Origin: Betaproteobacteria bacterium
GTDB taxonomy: Bacteria; Pseudomonadota; Gammaproteobacteria; Burkholderiales; SG8-39
DNA: 33,069 nucleotides
Reading direction: 5' to 3'
Assembly (NCBI GenBank): GCA_009693235.1
Contig: SHXR01000053.1
Coordinates: 1-33,069 of the forward strand
A program made the translations under genes and the position numbers. The notes under the pieces were generated by a model, which was not told where the DNA came from, searched no databases, and saw only the letters and a list, made by a program, of their open reading frames with translations. Every line of letters begins with the position of its first letter. The first letter of the stretch is position 1. Below, one piece after another: positions 15,990-24,721 of this stretch.

Positions 15990-16555
15990 ATGCATCTCTT
16001 CCACCAGTGCGCGTTCTTGCTGACCGCGCTGTCGCCAATGCGCATCCATGACGGTGAGCGCGGTGAGTAGCGGGAAGGTGAACAAACCAACGAAGAGGCC
16101 GGCACCGCCGATGCCGTGTAAGAAATCGGGAAGTGCGTGCCCCGCTCACGCGCGAACTCGGTGGCACGGATGAGGTCCACGAAAACAAGGGAAAAAACGA
16201 CAGCGCGTAGGCAAGGCCGGGCGCAACCGGTGTGCGCCGCCATGTGAGGTAGAGCGCGACGATCGAAAAATCACCACAATCTGCAGACAGAGCACGCCAT
16301 CGACTTCGCGCCAGTACGATGTAAAGTACATGAGCGGCAGGGAGACGAACCACCCCTTGATCAGCGTTGAAAACTGATGCAACCGACTGCGCGCCTGATA
16401 GAGCAGCACCAGGGAAACAACCAGCGGCAGGACCACGGCAATCCACGGCGCGGCACTTCCGCCCGGCGCAAAAACGATCCCGGGACCAGACCGTAGTCAG
16501 ATGGTGGGACCGCAGTCTTGAGCCACTCCGCGATCTCTAGTAGGCGCTCTCTCAT
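15951..16555 (-). pseudogene. small integral membrane protein gene with several frameshifts
   Basis: No single frame is open, but three frames read in turn give one coherent membrane protein. It starts MRERLLEIAEWLKTAVPPSDY (ATG at 16555), shifts near 16475 to IVFAPGGSAAPWIAVVLPLV and VVSLVLLYQARSRLHQ. It shifts again near 16265 at a T5 run to FSIVALYLTWRRTPVAPGLA, again at a T6 run near 16195 to LVFVDLIRATEFARERG, and once more near 16138 to DFLHGIGGAGLFVGLFTFPL, ending HRAGWQRQPSTSR. Predicted spans and an amphipathic C-terminus are visible; I do not recognise the family. At least two of the shifts fall at T homopolymers, so sequencing error is as likely as real decay. Confidence 0.65.
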
Positions 16556-16651
16556 GGTGACGGAGCATAACGCCCGCGGTCATACGAATGCGGCCATCCG
16601 TACCGCTGTCACCTATGTTGACAAGCGCCTCGCCGCACGCCTTGCTCGCCG

Positions 16652-17851
16652 TCACGTGATAGTGACGCGCGCGAATTTCCGCTTACCCACTTGCAATACG
16701 ATTGTGCGATCAGGTGGGATGATGAGGCCTTTGTCGTCGACCCGCTCGCCGTCGATGCGTACACCACCTTGCTCGATCATCCGCATCGCCTCGGAGGTGC
16801 TTGCGCAAAGGCCGCTTGATTTCAATACCTGGAGAATACCCAGCGGCTTGCCGGCGTTCGGCACATTGATCGCTGCAATGTCTTCGGGCATGGCCCCGTC
16901 GCGAAACCGGCGCACGAACGCCTCTTCGGCGTCGCGGGCCGCCTTCTCGTCATGGAAACGTGCCACGATCTCCTTGGCGAATTTCACCTTGATGTCACGC
17001 GGGTTCGCGCCCTGCTCACCCTCGCGTTTCCAGCCAGCGACGGTTGCATTCGAAGCAAAGGAAAGGAGTTCGATATACCGCCACATCAGATCATCGGAGA
17101 CCGACATGAGCTTGCCGAAGATCGATGCCGCCGGCTCGCTGATGCCGACATAGTTGCCAAGCGACTTTGACATCTTGTTGGTGCCGTCCAGGCCTTCCAG
17201 TAACGGCAGGGTCAGAATGCATTGCTGCGGCTGGCCGAAGTCCTTCTGCAGTTCCCGGCCGACCAACAAATTGAATTTCTGGTCGGTCCCGCCCAACTCC
17301 ACATCGCTTTTCATGGCCACGGAGTCATAGCCCTGCATGAGCGGGTACAGAAACTCGTGGATCGCGATCGGCTGGTTGCCCTTGAAGCGTTTGCTGAAAT
17401 CGTCCCGTTCGAGCATACGGGCCACCGTGTACCGGGAGGCCAGCCGGATCATGCCCTGGGCGCCGAGCTGGTCCGACCAGGTCGAGTTGAAGAGAATCTC
17501 GGTTTTCTCAGGATCGAGGATCTTGAAAACCTGCTCCCGATAGGTCGCCGCATTCGCAAGGATCTGCTCGCGTGACAGCGGCGGGCGGGTCACGTTGCGG
17601 CCGGTCGGGTCGCCAATCATCCCGGTGAAATCGCCAATCAGAAATTGGATGTGGTGGCCAAGGTCTTGAAAATGCCGCAACTTATTGATCACGACGGTGT
17701 GGCCAAGATGCAAGTCGGGGGCGGTGGGATCCATGCCTAACTTGATATTGAGCTTGCGGCCGGTCGCGAGCTTCTCGATGAGCTCCGACTCGACCAGTAG
17801 CTCATCACATCCGCGTTTAATAATTGCCAGCGCTTCGGTCAGTGAGGACAT
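16652..17851 (-). CDS. tyrS: tyrosyl-tRNA synthetase
   Basis: The protein (399 residues) is a class Ic tyrosyl-tRNA synthetase of the TyrZ-like bacterial type. The ATP-binding HLGH is at 48-51 and KMSKS at 226-230, with the tyrosine pocket segment [15 protein letters not shown] between them. The C-terminus carries an S4 RNA-binding domain ([21 protein letters not shown]). It charges tRNA-Tyr in the cytoplasm and is normally essential. The ATG at 17851 begins the conserved part; the frame extends upstream to a GTG without support. It is divergent from the M23 peptidase gene, an order common in betaproteobacteria. Confidence 0.95.
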   Translation of the reverse strand: MSSLTEALAIIKRGCDELLVESELIEKLATGRKLNIKLGMDPTAPDLHLGHTVVINKLRHFQDLGHHIQFLIGDFTGMIGDPTGRNVTRPPLSREQILANAATYREQVFKILDPEKTEILFNSTWSDQLGAQGMIRLASRYTVARMLERDDFSKRFKGNQPIAIHEFLYPLMQGYDSVAMKSDVELGGTDQKFNLLVGRELQKDFGQPQQCILTLPLLEGLDGTNKMSKSLGNYVGISEPAASIFGKLMSVSDDLMWRYIELLSFASNATVAGWKREGEQGANPRDIKVKFAKEIVARFHDEKAARDAEEAFVRRFRDGAMPEDIAAINVPNAGKPLGILQVLKSSGLCASTSEAMRMIEQGGVRIDGERVDDKGLIIPPDRTIVLQVGKRKFARVTIT

Positions 17852-17934
17852 GAAATGAGTGAGACGGAACGAGGGATTCCGGTTTGACAGGCGGGTTAAT
17901 TTTTGTGACACTCCCCGCCGAGCTAGAAGAAAAC

Positions 17935-19257
17935 ATGCCCAAAAACAGAAAGTTATCGCTCTCGATTCTAGCCGATACGCTCCGACCGACGGGGGAGATG
18001 TTGATGCGCCACCGGCTCATTCCAGCGGTGGTTGTGGTCTCCTTCTTTGCCGTCGTCACAGCGTTCGGTACCATCGATGTGCACACTCCCAACCTCGCAA
18101 CGGAACCCGTTGTGGCGCCGGTGAACGTGCGCGTTACATCGATGAGCACACCACAGCGCGCGACGTTTCGGTTTGAAGAGCGCTTCGGCCGCGGCGACAC
18201 CATTGCAGCCGTGCTGTCTCGACTGCAGGTGCGCGCTGGCGATATCACGGCCATCCTTCTCGATCCTGCCGCAGTCTTGACCTTGAACACGTTACGCCCG
18301 GGCATCGTGCTCGATGCGGAAGTCGATGATGCGGGTCGCTTGATGACGCTGCGCTTTATCACCAGCGTCAACCGCATGGCAGGGCTCGACCGGCTTGAGT
18401 CTGGGTTCAGCGCGGTGGATGAGGCGATTCGACTAAGCACCCAGGTCCAAGCCCGCGCCGGTGTGGTACGTAACTCGTTCTTCGCGTCGGCCGATGCGGT
18501 GGGAATTCCCGAGAGCATTGCGACGCGGCTGGCGGAAGTCCTGAGCGCGGAAATTGATTTTCATCGCGATTTCACTAACGGCGATCGATTCACTGCTGTG
18601 TTCGAAACACTGCACTATGAAGGTAGGCTGCTGCGCACCGGGCGGCTCCTCGGCGCTGAGGTCGTGCGCGGCGGTAAATCCCACCGGGCAGTGTGGTTCG
18701 AGCAGGCTGGCACCCACGGCTACTTTACGCCCGACGGGAAGAGCCTACGCAGTGCCTTCTTGCGCTCGCCGCTTGAATTCACGCGCATCTCTTCCGGCTT
18801 TGAACAGCGCTATCTGCCGGGAACAAAAAGCTGGCAGACGCATAAAGGCATCGACTATGCAGCGCCCACCGGAACGCCGGTGCGTGCTACCGGCTCGGGG
18901 ACCGTTGAATTCGTCGGCGCGCAAGCGGGATACGGCAATGTCGTCATCCTCAGCCATGCTGGGGGCGTCACCACGCTCTATGCACATCTGAGCGAGATTG
19001 CCGGTGAGCTTAAAAAGGATGCACGCGTCAATCAAGCCGAGGTGATCGGCTACGTGGGCAGCACCGGCTGGGCCACCGGACCACATCTTCACTATGAGTA
19101 TCAGGTGCGCGGCCAACATGTGGATCCGCTGTCGAAGTCGCTGCCAAGTTCGACGCCGGTACCGTCCGTGCTCGCCGCGCAGTTCCAGAGCAAGACCGCC
19201 TCCTACGTCGCTCGCCTTAATCTCCTTAAGGCAAGCGTAGTCGCCGCAGTGGAATAG
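17935..19257 (+). CDS. M23-family peptidoglycan metallopeptidase
   Basis: The protein (440 residues) has one N-terminal membrane anchor ([19 protein letters not shown]), a middle region of the OapA/LysM-like kind seen in cell-wall peptidases, and a C-terminal LytM/M23 domain. Zinc ligands are His303 and Asp307 in HKGIDYAAP and the HLH at 384-386. It should cut peptide cross-links of peptidoglycan in the periplasm, or activate amidases if its own site is weak, though all ligands are present here. The ATG at 17935 follows AGAAG; a TTG at 17884 is less likely. The gene for anmK, which recycles anhydro-muropeptide sugars, follows on the same strand, so the pair links wall cutting with recycling. 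Confidence 0.92.
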   Translation: MPKNRKLSLSILADTLRPTGEMLMRHRLIPAVVVVSFFAVVTAFGTIDVHTPNLATEPVVAPVNVRVTSMSTPQRATFRFEERFGRGDTIAAVLSRLQVRAGDITAILLDPAAVLTLNTLRPGIVLDAEVDDAGRLMTLRFITSVNRMAGLDRLESGFSAVDEAIRLSTQVQARAGVVRNSFFASADAVGIPESIATRLAEVLSAEIDFHRDFTNGDRFTAVFETLHYEGRLLRTGRLLGAEVVRGGKSHRAVWFEQAGTHGYFTPDGKSLRSAFLRSPLEFTRISSGFEQRYLPGTKSWQTHKGIDYAAPTGTPVRATGSGTVEFVGAQAGYGNVVILSHAGGVTTLYAHLSEIAGELKKDARVNQAEVIGYVGSTGWATGPHLHYEYQVRGQHVDPLSKSLPSSTPVPSVLAAQFQSKTASYVARLNLLKASVVAAVE

Positions 19258-19324
19258 CGCACCATCAGTCGGGAGCCTCCCGCCGAAGCTGGGTTCCTGA
19301 CAACGCTGGCTTGATGAGGCCGGA

Positions 19325-20422
19325 ATGCATCGCCGTGAGCTATATGTCGGTCTCATGTCCGGAACCAGCTTAGACGGTATCGATGCCGCGCTGGTCGATT
19401 TCAGCGCCTCACCGCCTTGTCTTGTTGGATCGCAGTTTGTCGCCTACCCCGCCGACATCCGCCGCGCTGCCCTGGCGCTCAATACCCCGGGCGACAATGA
19501 ACTGGATCGTGCCGCGCGTTTGTCAGTGCAGCTGGCCGATCTCTACGCGACTGCCGTTAATGCGCTGCTGGCAGCCGAGGCGGTGCCACCAAGCGATGTC
19601 GTCGCGATCGGCTGTCATGGTCAGACCGTGCGGCATCGTCCCGAGCTGGGATACACGATTCAACTCGTCGATCCATCTCGGTTGGCAGAAGGTACGGGAA
19701 TTCGCACGGTGGCCGATTTCCGCAGCCGCGATATTGCAGCCGGTGGTCAAGGCGCGCCCCTAGTGCCGGCGTTTCATCGGGCTTGGTTTGGATCGCCTGC
19801 GATGCATCGCGGCATCCTCAACATCGGCGGTATCGCGAACATTACCAATCTTCCGATCGTCGGTCCAACCACCGGATTCGACACCGGCCCCGGCAATTTG
19901 CTCCTCGATTATTGGGCCCACGAACAGCTGGGTACGCCGATTGATGCAGGTGGCCGCTATTCCGCCAGCGGCGCGGTCGACAAAGAGTTGCTCGCCACCA
20001 TGCTCGCCGATCCGTATTTCAAAGTCCGCCCGCCGAAAAGCACTGGGCGCGATTATTTCAATCCGGACTGGCTGGAGGCCTTTGCCATCAGTGCCCTCAC
20101 ACCCGCCGACGTGCAGGCAACGCTTTGCGCGCTTACCGCGCGTTCAGTGGCGGATGCGCTACGACGTGACTGCGCGGGCGTAGTGGAAGTATTCGTGTGC
20201 GGCGGCGGCGCGCACAATATCGATTTGATGGAGCGACTGAAGAAGGCCGTGCCGGACGTTACGATCGCGACGACTGCGATGCTCGGCTTGGATCCGGACT
20301 GGGTTGAGGCGGTTGCCTTCGCATGGCTTGCCCGTTGCGCGATGCAGGGCGAGCCGTCCAGCCTACCGGAAGTCACTGGCGCCCGCGGCACACGGGTGTT
20401 AGGCGGGATCTTTCCCGCCTAG
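19325..20422 (+). CDS. anmK: anhydro-N-acetylmuramic acid kinase
   Basis: This 365-residue cytoplasmic enzyme converts 1,6-anhydro-MurNAc, released from the cell wall, into MurNAc-6-phosphate for recycling. The ATP-binding opening GLMSGTSLDGIDAAL is at residues 9-23. GGIANIT, DTGPGNLLLD and VCGGGAHN follow in the usual order, and the length matches the family. The ATG at 19325 has GAGG close upstream. It follows the M23 peptidase gene by 67 bases and is convergent with erpA. Secure assignment. Confidence 0.95.
   Translation: MHRRELYVGLMSGTSLDGIDAALVDFSASPPCLVGSQFVAYPADIRRAALALNTPGDNELDRAARLSVQLADLYATAVNALLAAEAVPPSDVVAIGCHGQTVRHRPELGYTIQLVDPSRLAEGTGIRTVADFRSRDIAAGGQGAPLVPAFHRAWFGSPAMHRGILNIGGIANITNLPIVGPTTGFDTGPGNLLLDYWAHEQLGTPIDAGGRYSASGAVDKELLATMLADPYFKVRPPKSTGRDYFNPDWLEAFAISALTPADVQATLCALTARSVADALRRDCAGVVEVFVCGGGAHNIDLMERLKKAVPDVTIATTAMLGLDPDWVEAVAFAWLARCAMQGEPSSLPEVTGARGTRVLGGIFPA
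20400..20421. terminator. 9-bp perfect hairpin between convergent anmK and erpA
   Basis: TAGGCGGGA and TCCCGCCTA form a 9-bp stem with a 4-base loop, overlapping the anmK stop codon. There is no T-run on either side, so it may be a bidirectional or rho-assisted terminator. Confidence 0.5.
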
Positions 20423-20450
20423 GGGCGCAGTCCCGCAGAGGCTTCTAAAG

Positions 20451-20801
20451 CTATGCGGAAAACGAAGAACCGCAGCCGCAAGTGCTCGTTGCATTCGGAT
20501 TCTTGATCACGAACTGGGCACCCTCAACGCCTTGGGTATAGTCGATCTCGGCGCCTACCAGGTACTGATAGCTCATGGAGTCGACCAACAGTGTCACACC
20601 ATTTTTTTCAAGGACGGTGTCTTCTTCGCCGACTTCTTCATCGAATGTGAAGCCGTACTGAAATCCCGAACACCCACCACCGGTCACAAAGACGCGGAGT
20701 TTGAGTTCGTCGTTGCCCTCTTCGTCGATGAGCTGACGAACCTTGAGCGCCGCCGAGTCCGAAAACACGAACGGTGCGGGCATCTCGGTCACTGCATTCA
20801 T
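20451..20801 (-). CDS. erpA: iron-sulfur cluster insertion protein (A-type carrier)
   Basis: The 116-residue protein is an A-type Fe-S carrier with the three conserved cysteines: Cys44 in GGGCSGF and Cys108/Cys110 in the C-terminal [10 protein letters not shown]. It delivers Fe-S clusters to apo-enzymes in the cytoplasm, including those of isoprenoid synthesis. The ATG at 20801 ([11 protein letters not shown]) has GGAGG six to ten bases upstream and was chosen over an upstream TTG. Its place beside bactofilin and anmK is usual for betaproteobacteria, where this copy is named ErpA rather than IscA. Confidence 0.95.
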   Translation of the reverse strand: MNAVTEMPAPFVFSDSAALKVRQLIDEEGNDELKLRVFVTGGGCSGFQYGFTFDEEVGEEDTVLEKNGVTLLVDSMSYQYLVGAEIDYTQGVEGAQFVIKNPNATSTCGCGSSFSA

Positions 20802-21026
20802 ACTGCCTCCGGATTGAATAAGCGCCACTGCAACAAGGTGCGGACGAATCGTGCCGAATCAATGGCTCGCGTGCTATTGATCATAACGCAACGATTGACC
20901 TGCTCGACCCCGTAGGGTTCACTGGTCCATTATCGGTTCGCATGCGCTCAGGGTCAACATCCCGATTTAAACCGACGGGAATAGCCTTCCAATTTAGAGG
21001 GGCATGCAAACAAAAGGCCAACTCGC

Positions 21027-21440
21027 TTAACCGGTACTCGCGCGCGGAGCGACCGTCAGCTCGACCTTCTTGGTATCGACCTCGGAGCGATGAATCAGAC
21101 GGCCATCGACGACGGCGCCTAGGTGCACTTCCAGGGTGGCGTAGTAGACGTCACCGGTAACGCGACAGCGCGGCTGCAGCTCAAGGGATTCCAGAGCATG
21201 AATCGGGCCTTTGACGGCGCCATTGACGACAAGATGCGTCACACGAATTTCGCCTTCGACCGTTGCTTGCTCGCTGATGACCAGCGTTGCATCCGTATCG
21301 GAACTGCCGGCGATGTCGCCGTGAACAATGCCATCGACGCGCAACCCGCCCGCAAAGGTCACGTTGCCATCGACTCGCGTGCCGACGCCGATCAAACTGT
21401 CAATACGGTTTTGTGGCGTTGATTTTTTCTTTCCGAACAT
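21027..21440 (-). CDS. bactofilin (polymer-forming cytoskeletal protein)
   Basis: The 137-residue protein is a bactofilin: a short disordered N-terminus (MFGKKKSTPQNRIDSLIG) and a right-handed beta-helix of repeated 17-20-residue turns (VDGNVTFAGGLRVDGIVHGDI, then TVEGEIRVTHLVVNGAVKGPI and CRVTGDVYYATLEVHLGAVV). Bactofilins polymerise without nucleotide near the membrane and position wall enzymes or affect cell shape. The bactofilin gene lies downstream of the DUF6776 gene on the same strand and near the M23 peptidase gene, a common bactofilin partner. Confidence 0.93.
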   Translation of the reverse strand: MFGKKKSTPQNRIDSLIGVGTRVDGNVTFAGGLRVDGIVHGDIAGSSDTDATLVISEQATVEGEIRVTHLVVNGAVKGPIHALESLELQPRCRVTGDVYYATLEVHLGAVVDGRLIHRSEVDTKKVELTVAPRASTG

Positions 21441-21531
21441 GGTCTTCTTCTCCGATAAGCAAAGTTCGTACTAGCTGAGGAGCGGCACAGCGCCCGCTCG
21501 ATGCGACGCGGAAGTCCTTATGCAAGCCTGC

Positions 21532-22295
21532 CTATTCTAGAGGCCCCTTTGACAGCGTAAAAGTCTGGCTGGCATTTGCCTGGGTCGCGCCGGTCTCGAG
21601 AACGCGTACCTGCACTTCCCGCACCTTGGCCGTTGGATCAATGCGAAACACGCCCTCGACGCGCTGCATCCGCCGAAATCGCAATTTGTAGCTGGGATCA
21701 GGCGCCGTGCGCACATCCGGAAGCGTGATAACCACATCATTGCGATTATTGTTCTGGACATTCAATACCAGTTGCAGCGTGCCGGTGAAGTCAGGGCTCC
21801 GACGGCCCGACCCGGCAAAGAGAAGCATGCGGTAGCGATATTCACCGGCCGTGCCGTTCGGCTCGACGGCAAGCTATGAATGGTCAGGCGATCTTCCTTG
21901 CCGCCTGGCACAAGCGTCTCGAAAAACGTGAGTTCTTCTTTGAGTTTGGCATTTTCAGCCTCAACAACCTTCAGCTGATTGGCCAATTGCCCTTGCGCCG
22001 ATTTTTCGACCTGGATCCGGCTGTCGCTGGTCACCGTCGCTGTTCGTAAGCGGTCTAGCTCGCTCTGCAGGTCGGCGATGCGCTCTTTCAGTTGCGCTTG
22101 CTCGCCGACCGCCTCCTTGGCCGCGTCAACGCCAGTGCGCTTGCCGTATAAGAAGGCGGCGTAGCCACCACCGACCAGCATGGCAATCCCCACGCACACC
22201 CAAAGGATGCGAGACCGGACACCCATCTGCGTGCGAATCTCGATCGGTCGCGTTGCACCGCTTAGACGCAGATTGGTTGGGGATCGTCGAGCCAT
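21532..22295 (-). pseudogene. DUF6776-like membrane coiled-coil protein, frameshifted
   Basis: The first frame (ATG at 22295) gives a short basic N-terminus, one transmembrane segment (ILWVCVGIAMLVGGGYAAF) and a coiled coil (LKERIADLQSELDRLR, VEAENAKLKEELTFFETLV), then PGGKEDRLTIHS. Near 21870 one base is missing: AGCTTGCC instead of AGCTTTGCC. Adding one T gives HSFAVEPNGTAGEYRYRMLL and joins the downstream frame, FAGSGRRSPDFTGTLQLVLN through to the stop at 21532. The repaired protein of about 254 residues matches the betaproteobacterial DUF6776 layout found beside bactofilin. Function is unknown. The lesion is a single base in a T run, so a sequencing error is quite possible. Confidence 0.8.
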
Positions 22296-22435
22296 CAATG
22301 GATTTCTGGCAAATTGGCGCGCACGCGGTATTGGGTAGACGGACGGAAGACTGCCGAACCATGCGGAGCCCTATCCCACCGCCAACAGCATCGCGGATCG
22401 GAGCAACCACAAGGCACGCTTTCCAGCGACTTGCC

Positions 22436-22463
22436 ATTGTGATAGCTCCGTTACAACTGTCAA
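22436..22463 (-). promoter_or_regulatory. sigma-70-type promoter for the DUF6776 gene
   Basis: On the minus strand a perfect TTGACA (22458-22463) is followed after 16 bases by CACAAT (22436-22441, four of six consensus). It points towards the DUF6776 and bactofilin genes, with a leader of about 130 bases. Confidence 0.6.
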
Positions 22464-22755
22464 TGATTCAGGCGGTGCAGCCGCGAATGGTGGCCTTTTT
22501 GCCCCGAAGGACTTCAGGTGAACAAATATGTGATTGCGGTGCCCAATGCGGGGATCGCACATCGGATGCGTGGGGCGCCCAGACGCGCTGATCGTTGGAT
22601 CGCGGTTGCGTCGCAGGCTGCCTGCGGAGGGATCCCGGGCACGCGCCTCGAACGGCTGGCTCTAGGGATTCACTGAACAAGGGGGCTCGCCCCCTCGTAA
22701 CTCCCTGCAAAATATGGTCACGCTGATTACGCGAGATAGCTTAATCGCGTTTCCC
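22464..22755. other. gap between rpsI and the DUF6776 gene
   Basis: The whole gene-free stretch runs from 22296 to 22755. Apart from the promoter at 22436-22463 and the hairpin at 22679-22696 I see no gene. Open frames here lack codon structure and start signals. An argC gene is often found in this region in related genomes but is absent. Confidence 0.6.
22679..22696 (-). terminator. GC-rich hairpin downstream of rpsI
   Basis: AGGGGGC and GCCCCCT form a 7-bp stem around a tiny loop about 60 bases after the rpsI stop. On the minus strand it is followed by TTGTTC. It probably ends the rplM-rpsI transcript, although the T-run is short. Confidence 0.5.
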
Positions 22756-23148
22756 CTAGCGCTTTGAGAACTGCTTGCGACGGCGCGCCTTGTGGAGACC
22801 GACTTTCTTGCGCTCGACCTCGCGGGCATCGCGCGTCACCAGACCGGCCTGCGACAACATCGGCTTCAGCGTTGCATCATAGTCAATCAAAGCGCGCGTG
22901 ATGCCATGTCGCACCGCACCCGCTTGGCCAGACTCGCCGCCACCGTCAACGTTGACTTGAATATCGAAGGTCATCAGGTTATCCGTCAGCACGAGCGGCT
23001 GGCGCACGATCATCCGACCGGTTTCGCGGCCGAAGTACTGATCGACCGGCTTCTCGTTGACGATGAACACGCCCTTGCCGCGCTTCATGAACACGCGGGC
23101 TACCGCACTCTTGCGACGCCCCGTTCCATAGTTGTAATTGCCGATCAT
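22756..23148 (-). CDS. rpsI: 30S ribosomal protein S9
   Basis: The 130-residue protein is ribosomal protein S9: it has [14 protein letters not shown] at the start, the [15 protein letters not shown] segment and the basic tail [17 protein letters not shown] that reaches towards the P-site tRNA. Length is normal. The gene overlaps rplM by four bases (ATGA), so the two are coupled as in most bacteria. Confidence 0.98.
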   Translation of the reverse strand: MIGNYNYGTGRRKSAVARVFMKRGKGVFIVNEKPVDQYFGRETGRMIVRQPLVLTDNLMTFDIQVNVDGGGESGQAGAVRHGITRALIDYDATLKPMLSQAGLVTRDAREVERKKVGLHKARRRKQFSKR

Positions 23149-23579
23149 TGCGTAAGCTCCAGGGTCTTCGGCATCTGAGCGGTGTGCGGATGCTCGGCGC
23201 CTCGATAGACTTTCAATTTTTTCAGCATGGCATAACCAAGTGGGCCTTTCGGCAGCATGCCCTTCACCGCTTTTTCAAGGACGCGCTCAGGAAAACGCGC
23301 ATGCACTGTCGCGAAATTGGATTCTTTGAGCCCACCCGGATAACCGCTGAAGCTGTAATACATTTTCTGCTGGGCCTTATCGCCCGTGACACGCAGCTTG
23401 TCCGCATTGACCACGACGATGTAATCGCCCGTATCCACATGCGGGGTGAACTCAGGTTTGTGCTTGCCGCGGAGGCGTCGCGCGCACTCAACGGCGATGT
23501 GCCCGAGAACTTTGTCGGTCGCGTCGATAAGAAGCCACTCGCGGCGGACTTCGTGGGATTTTGCGAAGAAGGTAGACAT
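23145..23579 (-). CDS. rplM: 50S ribosomal protein L13
   Basis: The 144-residue protein is ribosomal protein L13, with [41 protein letters not shown] and the [19 protein letters not shown] segment. It is an early assembly protein of the large subunit. The ATG at 23579 has no strong ribosome-binding site but has a hairpin 20 bases upstream (23600-23629), which might allow feedback control. It forms an operon with rpsI. Confidence 0.98.
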   Translation of the reverse strand: MSTFFAKSHEVRREWLLIDATDKVLGHIAVECARRLRGKHKPEFTPHVDTGDYIVVVNADKLRVTGDKAQQKMYYSFSGYPGGLKESNFATVHARFPERVLEKAVKGMLPKGPLGYAMLKKLKVYRGAEHPHTAQMPKTLELTQ

Positions 23580-23599
23580 AGGTGCGGAAGGCTTTGAAC

Positions 23600-23629
23600 G
23601 GATTCTGCGCGGTGACCCGCAGAGAATCC
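23600..23629 (-). promoter_or_regulatory. rplM leader hairpin
   Basis: GGATTCTGCG at 23600-23609 pairs with CGCAGAGAATCC at 23618-23629 (10 base pairs with a two-base bulge). It lies just before the rplM start, a place where ribosomal-protein leaders often carry autoregulatory structures. No function is proven. Confidence 0.45.
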
Positions 23630-23654
23630 TATTGGGATCCAGGGGAACCGGCGA

Positions 23655-23682
23655 GTCTAAGGGTCAAGCGTGTTGGCGTCAA
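23655..23682 (-). promoter_or_regulatory. candidate promoter of rplM-rpsI
   Basis: On the minus strand TTGACG (23677-23682) and TTAGAC (23655-23660) are 16 bases apart, about 75 bases before rplM. The -35 is strong and the -10 moderate. Confidence 0.5.
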
Positions 23683-23750
23683 CACGCACGATTATCTCGT
23701 TGCTGATCGCGGTGGGGTGAAATGGGATTCGTCTCAACGATTCGATCGTA

Positions 23751-23776
23751 AGGCGGCGAGACATGTCTCGCCGCCT
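23751..23776. repeat. perfect 26-base palindrome
   Basis: AGGCGGCGAGACA at 23751 is followed directly by its exact reverse complement to 23776, with no spacer. It lies between the candidate small RNA terminator and the rplM promoter. It could be an operator, a second terminator hairpin or a dispersed palindrome. Confidence 0.7.
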
Positions 23777-23780
23777 CCGG

Positions 23781-23813
23781 AAAAGAAAAACGCGGCTCAT
23801 TGCGAGCCGCGTT
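23781..23813 (-). terminator. intrinsic terminator
   Basis: On the minus strand AACGCGGCTC, a 5-base loop and GAGCCGCGTT form a perfect 10-bp stem (23789-23813) followed by TTTCTTTT. There is no protein gene directly upstream of it on this strand, which points to a short non-coding transcript. Confidence 0.85.
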
Positions 23814-23903
23814 GAATTCCACCAAAGGAGGAGGGTGGAGGAGACAACCTTGTGGGCCAAGGACCGATCGAATCTTTCAAGGACTGATGCTTGCCCAACC
23901 ACG
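23781..23903 (-). ncRNA. candidate small RNA with CU-rich region
   Basis: A near-consensus promoter (23910-23938), about 120 transcribed bases and a strong intrinsic terminator (23781-23813) form a self-contained unit on the minus strand. The transcript has no plausible coding frame with a ribosome-binding site. It contains a pyrimidine run, CTCCTCCACCCTCCTCCTT (23825-23843 in reverse), complementary to ribosome-binding sites. Several trans-acting small RNAs of proteobacteria expose such CU-rich anti-Shine-Dalgarno stretches. It lies upstream of rplM but is separated from it by the terminator. Alternatively it is an attenuated rplM leader. No named family is recognised. Confidence 0.5.
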
Positions 23904-23909
23904 GAAAGA

Positions 23910-23938
23910 ACTATACCAGCTAAAATTGTGCAATGCAA
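23910..23938 (-). promoter_or_regulatory. strong sigma-70-type promoter
   Basis: On the minus strand TTGCAT (23933-23938) and TATAGT (23910-23915) are separated by exactly 17 bases. Each box matches the consensus at four or five of six positions. Transcription should start near 23903 and reach the terminator about 120 bases on. Confidence 0.65.
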
Positions 23939-24160
23939 GAATTTAGTTTGAGCGTGCTTTTGTTTAGTTCAATTGCCCTGCAATCGCACCCGGATTGCCA
24001 TCAACGAGCGTCCTTTAGGTCGATCAAACATATTATTTAAGAACGATCGTATTAATAACCGTCTCAGCACGCCCGGTTGCGTGCGGCTCTTCGCCTCTGC
24101 GTGGGTTAAAGTTCGACTTCGCTAACGGCAACGCAGCATCCATCCGACAAGGGAAACGCC
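23939..24160. other. intergenic region before the OsmC-like gene
   Basis: The gene-free stretch between rplM and the OsmC-like gene covers about 580 bases. Its left part holds the small-RNA unit, the palindrome and the rplM promoter. This right part is locally AT-rich (24028-24058) and should contain the OsmC promoter, but no convincing pair of boxes was found. Confidence 0.5.
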
Positions 24161-24595
24161 ATGAAAGCCAAAGTGAGCTGGTTCGACGGCATGTCGTTCG
24201 TCGGTGAAACCGAAAGCGGACATGCAATTGTGATGGACGGCGCACCCGATGCAGGCGGACGCAACCTTGGGCCGCGACCGATGGAAACCGTGCTGGTCGG
24301 TACCGGTGGGTGCACCGCGTTCGATGTCGTATTGATCTTGAAGCGCAGCCGGCAGGACGTCACCGCTTGCCATGTTGAACTCGATGCGGAACGTGCTGAG
24401 ACAGACCCCAAGGTCTTCACGCGCATTCACATGCACTTCGTGGTGCGCGGTCGCAATCTGAAGCCCTCAATGGTGGAAAACGCCATCAAGCTTTCCCACC
24501 AGAAATACTGCTCAGCCTCGATCATGCTCGCCAAGACGGCCACGATCACCCATGACTATGAGATTGTCGAGGAGGGTGGCGCGCCTCCAACCTAG
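24161..24595 (+). CDS. OsmC-family protein
   Basis: The 144-residue protein is an OsmC/YhfA-like protein. Family members are thiol-dependent peroxidases for organic hydroperoxides or related proteins of unknown role. The conserved GPRPMETVLVGTGGCTAFDVV holds the first cysteine (GGCTA), and HQKYCSASIML near residue 117 holds the second, so both reactive positions are present. The ATG at 24161 is preceded by AAGGGAAACGCC. The gene stands alone between the rplM region and coq7, a typical location in betaproteobacteria. Its end, GCGCCTCCAACCTAG, resembles the sequence at the end of the permease gene. Confidence 0.92.
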   Translation: MKAKVSWFDGMSFVGETESGHAIVMDGAPDAGGRNLGPRPMETVLVGTGGCTAFDVVLILKRSRQDVTACHVELDAERAETDPKVFTRIHMHFVVRGRNLKPSMVENAIKLSHQKYCSASIMLAKTATITHDYEIVEEGGAPPT

Positions 24596-24600
24596 AGCAA

Positions 24601-24705
24601 CCACTACGGCTCGGCGAACACGACGGGCACGACGCTTATAAGGTTCGACAAGCCCCGTCTTCGTTGTAAATTCGTTGTGCCCGTTGTGCCGTCGAGCCGT
24701 CGTGG
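24601..24705. repeat. long imperfect inverted repeat with 'CGACGGGCACGACG' motifs
   Basis: A 34-base left arm (24601-24634, starting CCACTACGGCTCGGCG) pairs with a 33-base right arm (24673-24705, ending GCCGTCGTGG), with a handful of mismatches and one gap around a 38-base loop. It fills the gap between the convergent OsmC-like and coq7 genes. Related ACGACGG/GCCGTCGT words recur near 27325-27430, so this is probably a dispersed intergenic repeat. Confidence 0.65.
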
Positions 24706-24721
24706 TAGATCGACGCCTTGG

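Noticed and set aside
23657..23938. Minus-strand open frame of 93 codons upstream of rplM
   Set aside because: It runs straight through a strong terminator and a palindrome, lacks a ribosome-binding site and has low-complexity composition.
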